Assembly: GCF_947496775.1 (NCBI RefSeq)
Contig: NZ_CANMDU010000002.1
Location: 310,001-374,000 of the forward strand
Direction: 5' to 3'
From: an uncultured Maribacter sp.
GTDB lineage: Bacteria; Bacteroidota; Bacteroidia; Flavobacteriales; Flavobacteriaceae
Length of the DNA: 64,000 nucleotides
A model generated the notes under the pieces. The model was not told the DNA's origin. It searched no databases and worked only from the letters and a program-made list of their open reading frames with translations. A program made the translations under genes and the position numbers. The stretch's first letter is position 1. The number at the start of each line of letters is the position of its first letter. Positions 11,326 to 19,826 of the stretch are shown piece by piece.

Positions 11326-11355
11326 AAGGAGGCAAGAACACCTTGCCTCTTTTTT
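11326..11355 (+). terminator. Rho-independent terminator after katG
   Basis: A stem of AGGCAAG with CTTGCCT (11330-11336 with 11342-11348), extended outward by one G-C pair, a G-T pair and A-T pairs, closes on a 5-base loop. A run of T residues follows. It lies 30 bases after the katG stop and 15 bases before the ankyrin gene, so that gene is probably expressed by read-through or from a weak local promoter. Confidence 0.8.
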
Positions 11356-11369
11356 AGTTTTATAATAAT

Positions 11370-11843
11370 ATGAAAGAAAATATTACCTCTTTTTTTGAAG
11401 CTATACGTTCCAATAATATAAAGGAAGTAGAGAATAGTATTAAAGCGCAACCCGAACTTGTATCTAGTAGAGATGAAAGAGGCTCAACTCCATTAGTTTT
11501 GGCTACATATTATGGCAATATAGAGGTTGTTGAACTTTTGTTGAAAAATAATGCGGACGTAAATGAAAAGGATAGCTCAGGAAATACACCTTTAATGGGG
11601 GTTTGTTTTAAAGGGTTTTACCACATCGCTGTATATTTAATAAAAAAAGGGGCAGATGTAAATGTGGTAAATAGTTCCGGGGCAACACCATTAATATATG
11701 CTAGTACATTTAATAAAGAGTCCATTGTAAAAATATTATTAGCGCAAAACGCAGATAAGAATATAAAAGATCAGCGAGGAAATACTGCCTTAAATCATGC
11801 TAAAATGCAAGGTTTTGATCATTTGGTAGCATTACTTTCTTAA
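11370..11843 (+). CDS. Ankyrin-repeat protein, katG partner (AnkB-like)
   Basis: A 157-residue protein made almost wholly of four ankyrin repeats. RGSTPLVLATYYGNIEVVELL, SGNTPLMGVCFKGFYHIAVYL, SGATPLIYASTFNKESIVKIL and RGNTALNHAKMQGFDHLVALL-type units follow one another at 33-residue spacing. There is no signal peptide, so it should be cytoplasmic. Small ankyrin proteins next to catalase genes are known (for example AnkB with KatB in Pseudomonas), where they support catalase activity. By position that role is inferred for this one. It lies beyond the katG terminator and converges on a shared bidirectional terminator. Confidence 0.85.
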   Translation: MKENITSFFEAIRSNNIKEVENSIKAQPELVSSRDERGSTPLVLATYYGNIEVVELLLKNNADVNEKDSSGNTPLMGVCFKGFYHIAVYLIKKGADVNVVNSSGATPLIYASTFNKESIVKILLAQNADKNIKDQRGNTALNHAKMQGFDHLVALLS

Positions 11844-11855
11844 TAGTCATAAATA

Positions 11856-11895
11856 AAAAAAGTTGTAATTCTATATGTAGAATTACAACTTTTTT
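11856..11895. terminator. Bidirectional terminator between ankyrin gene and the Prx operon
   Basis: An 18-base perfect inverted repeat (11856-11873 with 11878-11895) with a TATG loop. The stem begins with six A and ends with six T, so it works as an intrinsic terminator on both strands. It sits between two convergent genes. Confidence 0.93.
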
Positions 11896-11920
11896 AATAC
11901 TTCTAGTTTCTAAGAAAATG

Positions 11921-12178
11921 TTACTTATCAATAGAGCCAAGAACTCTTTGCATAAACTGGTTTAGCGCTTCTTTTTCAGGAATTCCTTTTTTAATAGATT
12001 TCTGAACTTCAATTGCACCGTACATATTAGAAATTAACTCTCCAATAACATCCATTTCATCATCCTTTATTGAGGATAATTCTGTTAGAGCTTCTAGAGT
12101 TTCTATAGTCTCCAATACATAATCTTCATCGTTCTCTTTAATAAAACCCGTTAAGTGTTTAATTACTGGTAATTTCAT
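11921..12178 (-). CDS. Small conserved protein of the peroxiredoxin-thioredoxin operon (DUF6952-like)
   Basis: An 85-residue, acidic, mostly helical protein with no cysteine and no signal peptide. It begins MKLPVIKHLTGFI and ends QFMQRVLGSIDK. From memory it fits a small family (DUF6952) that is restricted to Bacteroidota and sits next to thioredoxin and peroxiredoxin; that assignment was not searched. Its ATG lies inside the thioredoxin gene with a 20-base overlap, so translation is likely coupled. A role as adaptor or regulator of the thiol peroxidase pair is inference from context only. Confidence 0.75.
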   Translation of the reverse strand: MKLPVIKHLTGFIKENDEDYVLETIETLEALTELSSIKDDEMDVIGELISNMYGAIEVQKSIKKGIPEKEALNQFMQRVLGSIDK

Positions 12179-12473
12179 TTACAAGTTCTTTTAAAACATC
12201 ATATTTATTAGTCTGCACTTGATTTTTTAAAGTTCCATTTTCAAAAGCAGCAAACGTAGGTAAATTATCTACATTAGCTAACTTTCTGGATTCCGGAAAT
12301 TTTTCTGCATCCGCAAGAATAAATGTAACATCTTCATTGGAAGAAGATTCCTTTTTGAATTTTGGCTTCATTATTCTACAGTTACCGCACCATGTTGCAG
12401 AATACTGAACAACTACTTTGTTATTCTCTGCAATAATTTCAGCTAAATTATCCTTTTCTAATTCTAGTAACAT
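12159..12473 (-). CDS. Thioredoxin-fold protein with CGNC active site
   Basis: A 104-residue single-domain thioredoxin. SATWCGNCRIMKPKF carries the redox motif CGNC in place of the classical CGPC, and NLPTFAAFENG gives the cis-proline loop. No signal peptide is present, so it acts in the cytoplasm. The CGNC variant would change the redox potential. The gene lies 7 bases after the peroxiredoxin gene and overlaps the next small gene by 20 bases. The simplest reading is that it reduces the peroxiredoxin encoded just upstream. Confidence 0.9.
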   Translation of the reverse strand: MLLELEKDNLAEIIAENNKVVVQYSATWCGNCRIMKPKFKKESSSNEDVTFILADAEKFPESRKLANVDNLPTFAAFENGTLKNQVQTNKYDVLKELVNEITSN

Positions 12474-12480
12474 AAGGCTG

Positions 12481-13125
12481 TTAGTTTACGTGAGCCGCTA
12501 AATATTCTGCAGTACCTTTAGAATTTGCTTGCATAGCATCTTTACCTTCTTCCCAGTTTGCAGGACAAACTTCACCTTTTTCTTGTACGTGCGTATAAGC
12601 ATCTACTAAACGTAAAAATTCATTTACATTCCTTCCAACTGGCATGTGGTTTACTCCTTCATGAAAAACAGTACCTTCTTCATCAATTAAGTAGGTAGCT
12701 CTATAGGTAACATTGTCTCCCTCTACAGTAACAATACCTGTTTCTTCGTTGTACTCTTCGTTGGTAACATCTAAAATTCCTAATGTAGCAGCTAAGTTTC
12801 TATTGCTATCTGCTAATAAAGGATACGTAACACCTTCTATTCCGCCGTTGTCTTTTGCAGTGTTTAACCATGCAAAGTGAACCTCAGCAGTATCGCAAGA
12901 AGCGCCAATAACAAGAGTGTTTCTTTTTTCGAACTCGCCTAAAGCAGCTTGGAAAGCATGTAATTCTGTAGGACACACAAAAGTAAAGTCTTTTGGGTAC
13001 CAGAATAATAAAACTTTCTTCTTATTTTTTTGAGCTTCTTCTAATACATTTAATTTAAATGTATCGCCCATTTCATTCATTGCGTTTACTTCTAAATTGG
13101 GGAATTTTTTTCCTACTATAGCCAT
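12481..13125 (-). CDS. Typical 2-Cys peroxiredoxin (AhpC/Prx1 type)
   Basis: A 214-residue peroxiredoxin. The peroxidatic Cys is in FTFVCPTELHAFQ near residue 50, and the resolving Cys is in GEVCPANWEEG near residue 170. The C-terminal tail is long, as in Prx1/AhpC enzymes. It reduces hydrogen peroxide and alkyl peroxides. It is the first gene of a three-gene unit with thioredoxin and a small protein, and no ahpF lies nearby, so thioredoxin is the likely reductant. A good -7 box lies about 34 bases upstream of the ATG. Confidence 0.93.
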   Translation of the reverse strand: MAIVGKKFPNLEVNAMNEMGDTFKLNVLEEAQKNKKKVLLFWYPKDFTFVCPTELHAFQAALGEFEKRNTLVIGASCDTAEVHFAWLNTAKDNGGIEGVTYPLLADSNRNLAATLGILDVTNEEYNEETGIVTVEGDNVTYRATYLIDEEGTVFHEGVNHMPVGRNVNEFLRLVDAYTHVQEKGEVCPANWEEGKDAMQANSKGTAEYLAAHVN

Positions 13126-13158
13126 TTTTTAATTTTTTATGCTGTTAAATTTCAGCTG

Positions 13159-13166
13159 CAAATTTA
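13159..13166 (-). promoter_or_regulatory. Promoter -7 element for the peroxiredoxin operon
   Basis: On the minus strand TAAATTTG fits TAnnTTTG and ends about 33 bases before the peroxiredoxin ATG. A T-rich stretch replaces the usual TTG about 20 bases upstream, so the -33 part is weak. Confidence 0.5.
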
Positions 13167-13331
13167 GAATTAAGCTCGGTAAAAAATGACATAAACTATT
13201 TAAAAATCTAATTGAATTATAGTAATTGCCAATGCAGTTTATAACTCCTTCATTTACAATGTGTAAAGAAGTGTGTTTTTTTAATAAGTATAGAAAATAA
13301 TGCGAAAAATGCTTTTTTAAATAAGAAATTT

Positions 13332-14801
13332 TTAAGATTTATTGCTAGTTAATCTTCTGATTTTAATGTTTAACGCAGCAAATAAAAGTGTGGTAAAAGG
13401 GCTTAACCAATTAAAAATGGCGTATATAAAATACTCTGCAACACCAACTCCTAAAACACTAGACTGGTATGCTCCACAGGTATTCCAGGGTATTAAAACA
13501 GATGTCACCGTTCCCGAGTCCTCTAGGGTTCTACTTAAATTTTCCGGAGCAAGGCCTTTATCTTGGTACGCTTTTTTAAACATTTTACCAGGAATAACTA
13601 GAGCTAAGTATTGGTCACTAGCTATAGCGTTTAATCCTAAACAACTTAATACAGTACTAGCAAAAAGACCTAGAACACTGCTAGCAATAGATAATAAACC
13701 TTTAGTTATTTTAGCTAATGCGCCAATACCATCCATGATTCCTCCAAATACCATTGCACAACAAATAAGATAAATTGTCCAAAGCATCCCTTTCATTCCA
13801 CCAGAGCTAAATAACTCGTTCAACTTTTCATTATCTGTTACAATGGCGGTATCCGCGAAAATAGAATTAAAAACTGCCGTTAAATTAGAATCAGAAAGGC
13901 TACTTAAAATATCTGTTTGAAAGAATATAGCAAAACCTCCAGCAAGTGCAATACCAGTTCCTAAGGCTATTAATGGTTTTGTTTTTAGTAGGATTAGTGC
14001 AATTACACAAATGGGAACTATAAAAAGATAGGGGGTTATATTAAACGTATTATCGATTGTATTTAAGAGTCCGCTCACATCTGCGCTTCCAGTAGTATTA
14101 ATGTTTAGATTTAAAATTATAAAAACTATAAGCGTTACTATAACAGTAGGAATCGTAGTATATCCCATGTATTTTATGTGTGTAAATAGATCTGTTCCGG
14201 CCATTGCAGGGGCAAGGTTTGTTGTGTCACTTAATGGAGACATTTTATCGCCAAAATACGCACCAGAAATTACAGCCCCGGCAATCATACCTGTTGGTAT
14301 ACCTAACGCGGTTCCTATTCCTACTAAAGCAATACCAACAGTAGCAGAAGTAGTCCAAGAGCTTCCTGTAGCAATAGATATTATTGCAGATATTAATACC
14401 GAAGCGGGTAAAAACACTTCAGGACTTAATACTTTTAATCCGTAATATACCATTGCAGGAATAATGCCGCTTACTAACCAAGAGCCAGAAAGGGCTCCGA
14501 CTAAAAACAAAATCATAATAGGAACAAAGACACTTTTAAGATTTTCATATATTTCTTGTCCCATGGTTTTTAGACTTACTTTGTTGAAAAAACCGACAAT
14601 AGCAGCAAAAAAACCTCCAAAAAGTAAAATAAATTGATTGGAGTATTCACCAAGCCATTCCCCGTCAGCATAAAAAATGTTGTAGGCAAGCATAGTCATT
14701 AAAAGAACGACAGGAATTAGTGCCTCCCATATATTAAGTTCTTTGTTTTCTACAATATTTTCGTTCTCTGGTCCTTCAGGGTTTAGTGTATTATTCTGCA
14801 T
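13332..14801 (-). CDS. nhaC: Na+/H+ antiporter, NhaC family
   Basis: A 489-residue polytopic membrane protein with about eleven or twelve spans. Family landmarks include FGGFFAAIVGFFNKVS, ATGSSWTTSATVGIALVGIG and GAYFGDKMSPLSDTTNLAPA, the last being the typical NhaC ion-path segment. VLIPWNTCGAYQSSVLGV lies near the C-terminus. NhaC proteins exchange sodium for protons (and in some relatives lactate for malate), which suits a marine cell. The N-terminus is acidic and cytoplasmic. The gene stands alone between the peroxiredoxin operon and the PLP enzyme gene. Confidence 0.93.
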   Translation of the reverse strand: MQNNTLNPEGPENENIVENKELNIWEALIPVVLLMTMLAYNIFYADGEWLGEYSNQFILLFGGFFAAIVGFFNKVSLKTMGQEIYENLKSVFVPIMILFLVGALSGSWLVSGIIPAMVYYGLKVLSPEVFLPASVLISAIISIATGSSWTTSATVGIALVGIGTALGIPTGMIAGAVISGAYFGDKMSPLSDTTNLAPAMAGTDLFTHIKYMGYTTIPTVIVTLIVFIILNLNINTTGSADVSGLLNTIDNTFNITPYLFIVPICVIALILLKTKPLIALGTGIALAGGFAIFFQTDILSSLSDSNLTAVFNSIFADTAIVTDNEKLNELFSSGGMKGMLWTIYLICCAMVFGGIMDGIGALAKITKGLLSIASSVLGLFASTVLSCLGLNAIASDQYLALVIPGKMFKKAYQDKGLAPENLSRTLEDSGTVTSVLIPWNTCGAYQSSVLGVGVAEYFIYAIFNWLSPFTTLLFAALNIKIRRLTSNKS

Positions 14802-14874
14802 TTAAAATTTCTTGGTTTCCTCGTAATATTACAACTTTGAAAACAGTTCTGCAAACTACTATTTAATTATACAT

Positions 14875-16095
14875 TTAAGCGTTCGTGGTTTCTTTTTTCA
14901 ATATTTTAAGTTTGATCATACAGGATTTCATCATTTTATAGGTTCTTTCAATGTCATTATCTAATCCTATTGAAAAACGGATTAACCCATCTCCTAAGCC
15001 CATTTGTTTTTGTTCTTCCATAGGTATTTCAGACGATGTAGAAGTACCTGGAGCGCTAAATAGTGTTTTATAAAAACCTAAACTTACTGCTAAATAGCCT
15101 AGTTTTTCATTTTGCATCATTTCCATTAGTGCATTGGCACTTTCTAAGGAGCCAACATCTAAAGTTAAAAGTCCACCAAAACCAAATTGTGTGTTCATTT
15201 GCTTTTTCAGCACTTTATGTCCAGAATGCGATTCTAATCCAGGATATACAACTCTTAATCCGTCCTCTTCAAATTTATTAGCAAGGAACATAGCATTATC
15301 ACTGTGTTTCTGAATACGTAAATGAAGGGTTCTCATGTTTTTTAGAATGGATGCGGCTCTTAAACTATCTAAAGTACTACCAAGTAACATTCCGGCACCA
15401 GAGTTTACATCTTTAAGAGCTAAACAAAACTCTTTTGTTCCACAAACTACTCCCGCAACACAGTCGCTTGTGCCATTAATGAATTTAGTTAAACTATGGA
15501 TAACAATATCTGCCCCTAATTTTGCAGGTGCTATTGTTAATGGAGAAAAAGTATTGTCGACCACTAGAGGAATACCATATTTTTTTGCAACTTTCGATAA
15601 TGCCTCAATGTCTGCCACTTCTAATAAAGGATTACTAACACTTTCGCAGTATATCATTTTTGTTTTAGGAGTAATAGCGTTCTCAACGGCTTTTATATCT
15701 GTAATATCCAGAAAAGTAGTTCCGATTCTAAATTTTCTTAAGAAGTTTTTCATAAAAGCATAGGTGCCACCATAAATAGTTCTGCTGCTTACAATATGGT
15801 CATCAGTATCACATAATTGTAAAATTACGGCTGTTATAGCACCCATACCACTGGCTGTTACATTAGCTGTCTCTGTCCCTTCAATAGCAGCAAGAGCCTC
15901 TCCTAAATATAGGTTAGATGGGGAAGAATGCCTACTATATAAATAACAGCCTTCTGTATTACCTTCAAAAGTATCGAACATGGTTTTTGCAGAAATAAAG
16001 GTATAGGTAGATGAATCGGATATAGAGGGGTTAACCCCTCCGTATTCTCCAAAATATTGTAAGTCTTGTAAATTATTAGAAGCGTTATCTGACAT
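14875..16095 (-). CDS. Cys/Met metabolism PLP enzyme (methionine gamma-lyase / cystathionine gamma-lyase-like)
   Basis: A 406-residue transsulfuration-type PLP enzyme. SRHSSPSNLYLGEALAAIEG is the substrate loop and VIHSLTKFINGTSD holds the Schiff-base lysine near residue 203. LVVDNTFSPL has the ring-stacking Asp, and PGLESHSGHKV and FYKTLFSAPGT(S) complete the family. Members cleave or swap sulfur side chains of methionine, homocysteine or cystathionine. The loop IYGGTYAF has Gly where classical methionine gamma-lyase has a catalytic Cys (YGC), so strict methionine gamma-lyase activity is doubtful. It is divergent from an Lrp-type regulator, which probably controls it. A TTG-N20-TATTTTTA promoter-like pair is visible upstream. 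Confidence 0.85.
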   Translation of the reverse strand: MSDNASNNLQDLQYFGEYGGVNPSISDSSTYTFISAKTMFDTFEGNTEGCYLYSRHSSPSNLYLGEALAAIEGTETANVTASGMGAITAVILQLCDTDDHIVSSRTIYGGTYAFMKNFLRKFRIGTTFLDITDIKAVENAITPKTKMIYCESVSNPLLEVADIEALSKVAKKYGIPLVVDNTFSPLTIAPAKLGADIVIHSLTKFINGTSDCVAGVVCGTKEFCLALKDVNSGAGMLLGSTLDSLRAASILKNMRTLHLRIQKHSDNAMFLANKFEEDGLRVVYPGLESHSGHKVLKKQMNTQFGFGGLLTLDVGSLESANALMEMMQNEKLGYLAVSLGFYKTLFSAPGTSTSSEIPMEEQKQMGLGDGLIRFSIGLDNDIERTYKMMKSCMIKLKILKKETTNA

Positions 16096-16248
16096 AATTG
16101 TATTTCTTTTATGCTATAAAAATAGAATTATGATGTATTTTTATCAACCAAATAGTAGTTATTTAGAAAATAAAATTGTAAATATCGAGTTTTGTAGTGT
16201 AATAATAAGTTAATATGTTATGTTTATTGTTTAATTAGAAAATATCAC

Positions 16249-16710
16249 ATGTTTAAGTTCGACGAAATTGACCAAGAGCTATTAAGAATGCTGCAAGCAG
16301 ATAGTAAAAAGACAAATAAAGAATATGCAAATAAGCTAGGTCTTTCTACTACTGCCGTATACGAACGTATTAAGCGGTTAGAAAAATCTCATGTTATAAA
16401 CAAGTATGTTGCTCTGGTCGATAAGAAAAAAGTAAATAAGGCGTTTGTTGTTTTATGTCATGTAAAATTAGTACAGCATATAAAGGATAATGTGCTGCAA
16501 TTTGAGCGTGAAATTTTAAAATTAGAAGAAATCGCCGAATGTTATCATGTTAGTGGAGATTACGACTATATTTTAAAGATTCATGTAGAAGATATGGAAG
16601 CATATAGAGCATTTATGGTATCTAAACTAACAGTCATAGCTAATATTGGTAGTACACAAAGCACATTTATTATAAATGAAGTTAAGCATACAACAGCAAT
16701 AGATATTTAA
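16249..16710 (+). CDS. Lrp/AsnC family transcriptional regulator
   Basis: A 153-residue protein of standard Lrp layout. The N-terminal winged helix contains DEIDQELLRMLQADS and LGLSTTAVYERIKRLEK, the DNA-recognition helix. The C-terminal RAM domain has EIAECYHVSGDYDYILKI, the effector-binding and oligomer segment. Such proteins sense amino acids. Divergence from the transsulfuration-type gene (153-base gap) suggests that this regulator controls that enzyme, perhaps in response to methionine or a related amino acid. The lpd gene follows on the same strand with its own promoter. Confidence 0.94.
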   Translation: MFKFDEIDQELLRMLQADSKKTNKEYANKLGLSTTAVYERIKRLEKSHVINKYVALVDKKKVNKAFVVLCHVKLVQHIKDNVLQFEREILKLEEIAECYHVSGDYDYILKIHVEDMEAYRAFMVSKLTVIANIGSTQSTFIINEVKHTTAIDI

Positions 16711-16727
16711 AAATCAGAAAATAACAC

Positions 16728-16735
16728 TAATTTTG
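16728..16735 (+). promoter_or_regulatory. Promoter -7 element for lpd
   Basis: TAATTTTG matches TAnnTTTG and lies 26 bases before the lpd ATG, in the short gap after the Lrp gene. No clear TTG at -33 is present. Confidence 0.45.
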
Positions 16736-16761
16736 TTTATCAAATAAAACAATACAATTTT

Positions 16762-18168
16762 ATGAGTTCATATGATGTAGCCGTTATCGGTTCAGGCCCT
16801 GGAGGATATGTAGCAGCAATTCGTTGTGCACAATTAGGAATGAAAACAGCAATTATAGAAAAATATGCCACGCTTGGTGGTACTTGTCTTAATGTGGGTT
16901 GTATTCCGTCTAAAGCTTTATTAGATTCTTCTCACCATTACGAAGATGCCATAAAACATTTTGATACTCATGGAATAGAAATCCCTGGAGAGGTTAAGGT
17001 GAATTTAGAAAAAATGATAGCTCGTAAGCAAGCAGTTGTGGACCAAACGATTGGAGGTATTGATTTTTTAATGAAAAAGAATGAGATTGATGTTTTTCAG
17101 GGTATTGGTAGTTTTAAAGATGCAACCAATATTAATATAACAAAAGAAGATGGTAAGGTAGAGACTATCCAGGCTAAAAATACAATTATAGCAACGGGTT
17201 CTAAGCCTTCTAGTTTACCTTTTATTAAAATAGATAAAGAGCGTGTTATTACTTCTACCGAAGCTTTAAAATTAAAAGAAGTGCCAAAGCACATGATCGT
17301 AATCGGTGGAGGTGTAATTGGTCTAGAATTGGGGCAAGTATATAAGCGTTTAGGCGCTGAAGTTACTGTTGTGGAGTATTTAGACCGCATAATTCCTGGA
17401 ATGGATAGGGCATGTTCTAAAGAATTGACAAAAGTTCTTAAAAAACAAAAAATAAAATTTGCATTATCGCACAAAGTAAAGTCCGTAGAACGTAATGGTA
17501 ATGAAGTAGTGGTTAAGGCAGATAACAAAAAAGGAGAAGAAGTTACTTTTACTGGCGATTATTGTTTGGTTGCTGTTGGTCGCCATGCATATACGGATGG
17601 CTTAAATTTAGAAGCTGCAGGCGTTAAACAAGAAGAAAGAGGTAGAGTAGCGGTTAATGAGCATTTACAAACCAATGTCCCTAACATATACGCTATTGGT
17701 GATGTTATTAAAGGAGCTATGCTTGCTCATAAAGCGGAAGAAGAAGGAACTTTAGTGGCAGAAGTTTTAGCCGGACAAAAACCACATATAGATTACAACC
17801 TTATTCCAGGTGTAGTGTATACTTGGCCAGAAGTTGCTGCTGTAGGTAAAACGGAGGAGCAGTTGAAGGAAGCAGGTGTTGATTATAAAGTTGGTCAATT
17901 CCCTATGCGCGCCTTAGGTAGAGCAAGAGCAAGTATGGACATTGACGGATTTGTTAAAATTATAGCAGACAAAAAGACTGATGAGGTTTTAGGAGTACAT
18001 ATGGTAGGAGCACGTGTGGCAGATTTAATATCTGAAGCCGTTGTAGCCATGGAATTCCGTGCATCTGCAGAGGATATAGCTCGTATGAGTCATGCGCACC
18101 CAACATACGCAGAAGCGGTAAAAGAAGCAGCGTTAGGAGCTACAGAAGACCGTTCGATACATATGTAA
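16762..18168 (+). CDS. lpdA: Dihydrolipoyl dehydrogenase (E3)
   Basis: A 468-residue pyridine nucleotide-disulfide oxidoreductase. GSGPGGYVAAIRCAQLG is the FAD Rossmann loop and GGTCLNVGCIPSKALL carries the redox-active Cys pair near residues 43 and 48. IGGGVIGLELGQVYKRLG is the NAD loop, and HAHPTYAEAVKEAAL holds the catalytic His-Glu dyad near the C-terminus. It reoxidises lipoamide in the pyruvate, 2-oxoglutarate and branched-chain dehydrogenase complexes and the glycine cleavage system. No E1 or E2 genes are next to it, so it is probably the shared E3 subunit. Confidence 0.96.
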   Translation: MSSYDVAVIGSGPGGYVAAIRCAQLGMKTAIIEKYATLGGTCLNVGCIPSKALLDSSHHYEDAIKHFDTHGIEIPGEVKVNLEKMIARKQAVVDQTIGGIDFLMKKNEIDVFQGIGSFKDATNINITKEDGKVETIQAKNTIIATGSKPSSLPFIKIDKERVITSTEALKLKEVPKHMIVIGGGVIGLELGQVYKRLGAEVTVVEYLDRIIPGMDRACSKELTKVLKKQKIKFALSHKVKSVERNGNEVVVKADNKKGEEVTFTGDYCLVAVGRHAYTDGLNLEAAGVKQEERGRVAVNEHLQTNVPNIYAIGDVIKGAMLAHKAEEEGTLVAEVLAGQKPHIDYNLIPGVVYTWPEVAAVGKTEEQLKEAGVDYKVGQFPMRALGRARASMDIDGFVKIIADKKTDEVLGVHMVGARVADLISEAVVAMEFRASAEDIARMSHAHPTYAEAVKEAALGATEDRSIHM

Positions 18169-18183
18169 AAAAACAGCGTTTAT

Positions 18184-18217
18184 AAAAAATCCCGTCTATT
18201 TTTAGACGGGATTTTTT
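18184..18217. terminator. Bidirectional terminator between lpd and the CDGSH gene
   Basis: A perfect 15-base stem (18184-18198 with 18203-18217) with a TTTT loop, A-rich on the left and T-rich on the right. It lies between two convergent genes and ends transcription from both sides. Confidence 0.93.
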
Positions 18218-18221
18218 TGTT

Positions 18222-18452
18222 TTAGTTTTTATGCGAACCATCGCAGAATGGTGGATTGCTTGTTAGTTTACAAGTACATATACCAGCTGTTTTGTCTTCT
18301 TCTACCTGGAAAACCAAAGAGCCTGGTTTTTCGTGTTGTTTATGGGAACCATCACAAAAAACATTGGTTTCGGAATGTCCGCAAGTACACCATGCGTATC
18401 TCTTATCTTTTTCTAATGCTAATTTAACGGGGGCAAATTTTTTATCACTCAT
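18222..18452 (-). CDS. Small double-CDGSH iron-sulfur protein
   Basis: A 76-residue protein with two CDGSH zinc-finger-like motifs that each bind a [2Fe-2S] cluster by three Cys and one His. The first is CTCGHSETNVFCDGSH and the second CTCKLTSNPPFCDGSH. In the first, Val stands where the consensus C-x-C-x2-(S/T)-x3-P-x-C-D-G-S-H has Pro; the ligands are intact. There is no membrane anchor, so it is soluble. Members are proposed to act in redox sensing and electron or cluster transfer. It is monocistronic and shares a terminator with lpd. Confidence 0.93.
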   Translation of the reverse strand: MSDKKFAPVKLALEKDKRYAWCTCGHSETNVFCDGSHKQHEKPGSLVFQVEEDKTAGICTCKLTSNPPFCDGSHKN

Positions 18453-18699
18453 GTAGTTGCTTTTATTTATAGTTGAAAGGGTTAAAAATAAAAGAATCTG
18501 GCATATACACTCCCTTTAGGCTTTAATTTGAAATCAATCCAAATAAAAATATCAAAGGAAACTACTCCAGGATAGGGATTGAAGTATTTAAAACTCCATT
18601 ATCGAATAATTAATTAATGCTTTTAAGGCGAATACGTTTGTTCTTAAATCTGGACTCGTAAATATTATTTTTCTATGTAACTTTAGGTTTTTAAAAATA
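18453..18699. other. Non-coding stretch between CDGSH gene and dispersed repeat
   Basis: No coding potential is seen. A short GC-richer block (about 18555-18600, containing CTCCAGGATAGGGATTGAAG) stands out from the AT-rich background and resembles intergenic motifs I recall from other Bacteroidota. I cannot name it and no second copy was seen in this window. Confidence 0.35.
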
Positions 18700-18797
18700 G
18701 TAAATTACCTCGGGGTAAGCCTGCGAGGAATTTATAGGAAACTAATTTTGATTTCGAGGCAAGCTTAGCAGCTTTTGTATCTCGAATATCGAGTAAA
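18700..18797 (+). repeat. Dispersed intergenic repeat, copy A
   Basis: The segment starts ACCTCGGGGTAAGCC, continues CGAGGAA and TTTGATTTCGAGGCAAGC, and ends ATCTCGAATATCGAG. It aligns along its length with copies at 37857 and 57450-57556, with about three quarters identity in the core. The first part folds through CCTCG and CGAGG. It lies just upstream of the aldo/keto reductase start. Confidence 0.75.
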
Positions 18798-18815
18798 ATA
18801 AGGAAAGGTATTTTT

Positions 18816-19826
18816 ATGAAGATAAATGATAAATCTGGTGTTATTAATTATGTGGCTGATTCTGAACGGTATAATACCATGACGTATAATCGCTGTGGAA
18901 AGAGTGGTGTTTTGTTGCCAGCAATTTCTTTGGGCTTATGGCATAACTTTGGTTTTGTCGATAATCAAAATAATGCAAGAGAAATTTTAAGAACCGCTTT
19001 CGATTTAGGAATTACGCATTTTGATTTAGCAAATAATTATGGCCCACCATATGGTTCTGCTGAGGAGAATTTTGGTATGCTGTATAAAAAAGATTTTAAA
19101 CCCTATAGAGATGAATTATTTATAGCATCTAAGGCAGGTTATGATATGTGGCCAGGACCTTATGGTAATTTAGGTTCTAGAAAGTATATAATGGCAAGTA
19201 TAGATCAGAGTCTCAAAAGAATGGGCTTAGATTATGTAGATATTTTTTACCACCATAGACCAGACCCCGACACACCTTTAGAAGAAACTATGGTTGCGCT
19301 AGCGGATATAGTTCGTCAAGGCAAAGCGCTTTATGTAGGGATATCTAACTACCAGCCCAAAGAAACGGCGGAAGCGGCAGCCCTTTTAAAAGAATTGCGT
19401 GTTCCTTTTGTATTACACCAAGCAAGATATTCTATTTTTGATAGATGGGTAGAAGACGGACTTTTAAATACATTAGAAAATAATGGAGTAGGATGTATTG
19501 CTTTTTCTCCTCTTGCCCAAGGTATGCTTACTAATAAATATGTTAATGGTATTCCAGAAGATTCTAGAGCAGCAAAGAATTTAACCTATTTAGATAGGGA
19601 ACAAGTAGAGAATAATTTACATAAGATTAAAAACTTAGCAGCTGTTGCGGAAAAGCGAGGACAGAAACTATCGCAAATGGCTATTGCATGGCTTTTGAAT
19701 AGACCAGCTATTACATCTGTATTGGTTGGTGCTAGTTCTGCAAAACAATTAATAGAAAATGTAAAGGCTTTAGATAATTTAGTGTTTTCTGAAGAGGAAA
19801 AGAAAATAATAAATGCCAACTCTTAG
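18816..19826 (+). CDS. Aldo/keto reductase (YghZ / L-glyceraldehyde-3-phosphate reductase type)
   Basis: A 336-residue TIM-barrel oxidoreductase. RCGKSGVLLPAISLGLWHNF is the typical opening of the YghZ/Kv-beta-like group. DLANNYGPPYGSAEENFG holds the catalytic Asp and Tyr, IASKAGYDMWPGPYG holds the catalytic Lys, and YHHRPDPDTPLEET the following His. NADPH binding is shown by SVLVGASSAKQLIENV. Enzymes of this group reduce small aldehydes such as L-glyceraldehyde 3-phosphate and methylglyoxal. Its stop overlaps the convergent acyltransferase gene by 4 bases. A dispersed repeat occupies its upstream region. Confidence 0.92.
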   Translation: MKINDKSGVINYVADSERYNTMTYNRCGKSGVLLPAISLGLWHNFGFVDNQNNAREILRTAFDLGITHFDLANNYGPPYGSAEENFGMLYKKDFKPYRDELFIASKAGYDMWPGPYGNLGSRKYIMASIDQSLKRMGLDYVDIFYHHRPDPDTPLEETMVALADIVRQGKALYVGISNYQPKETAEAAALLKELRVPFVLHQARYSIFDRWVEDGLLNTLENNGVGCIAFSPLAQGMLTNKYVNGIPEDSRAAKNLTYLDREQVENNLHKIKNLAAVAEKRGQKLSQMAIAWLLNRPAITSVLVGASSAKQLIENVKALDNLVFSEEEKKIINANS

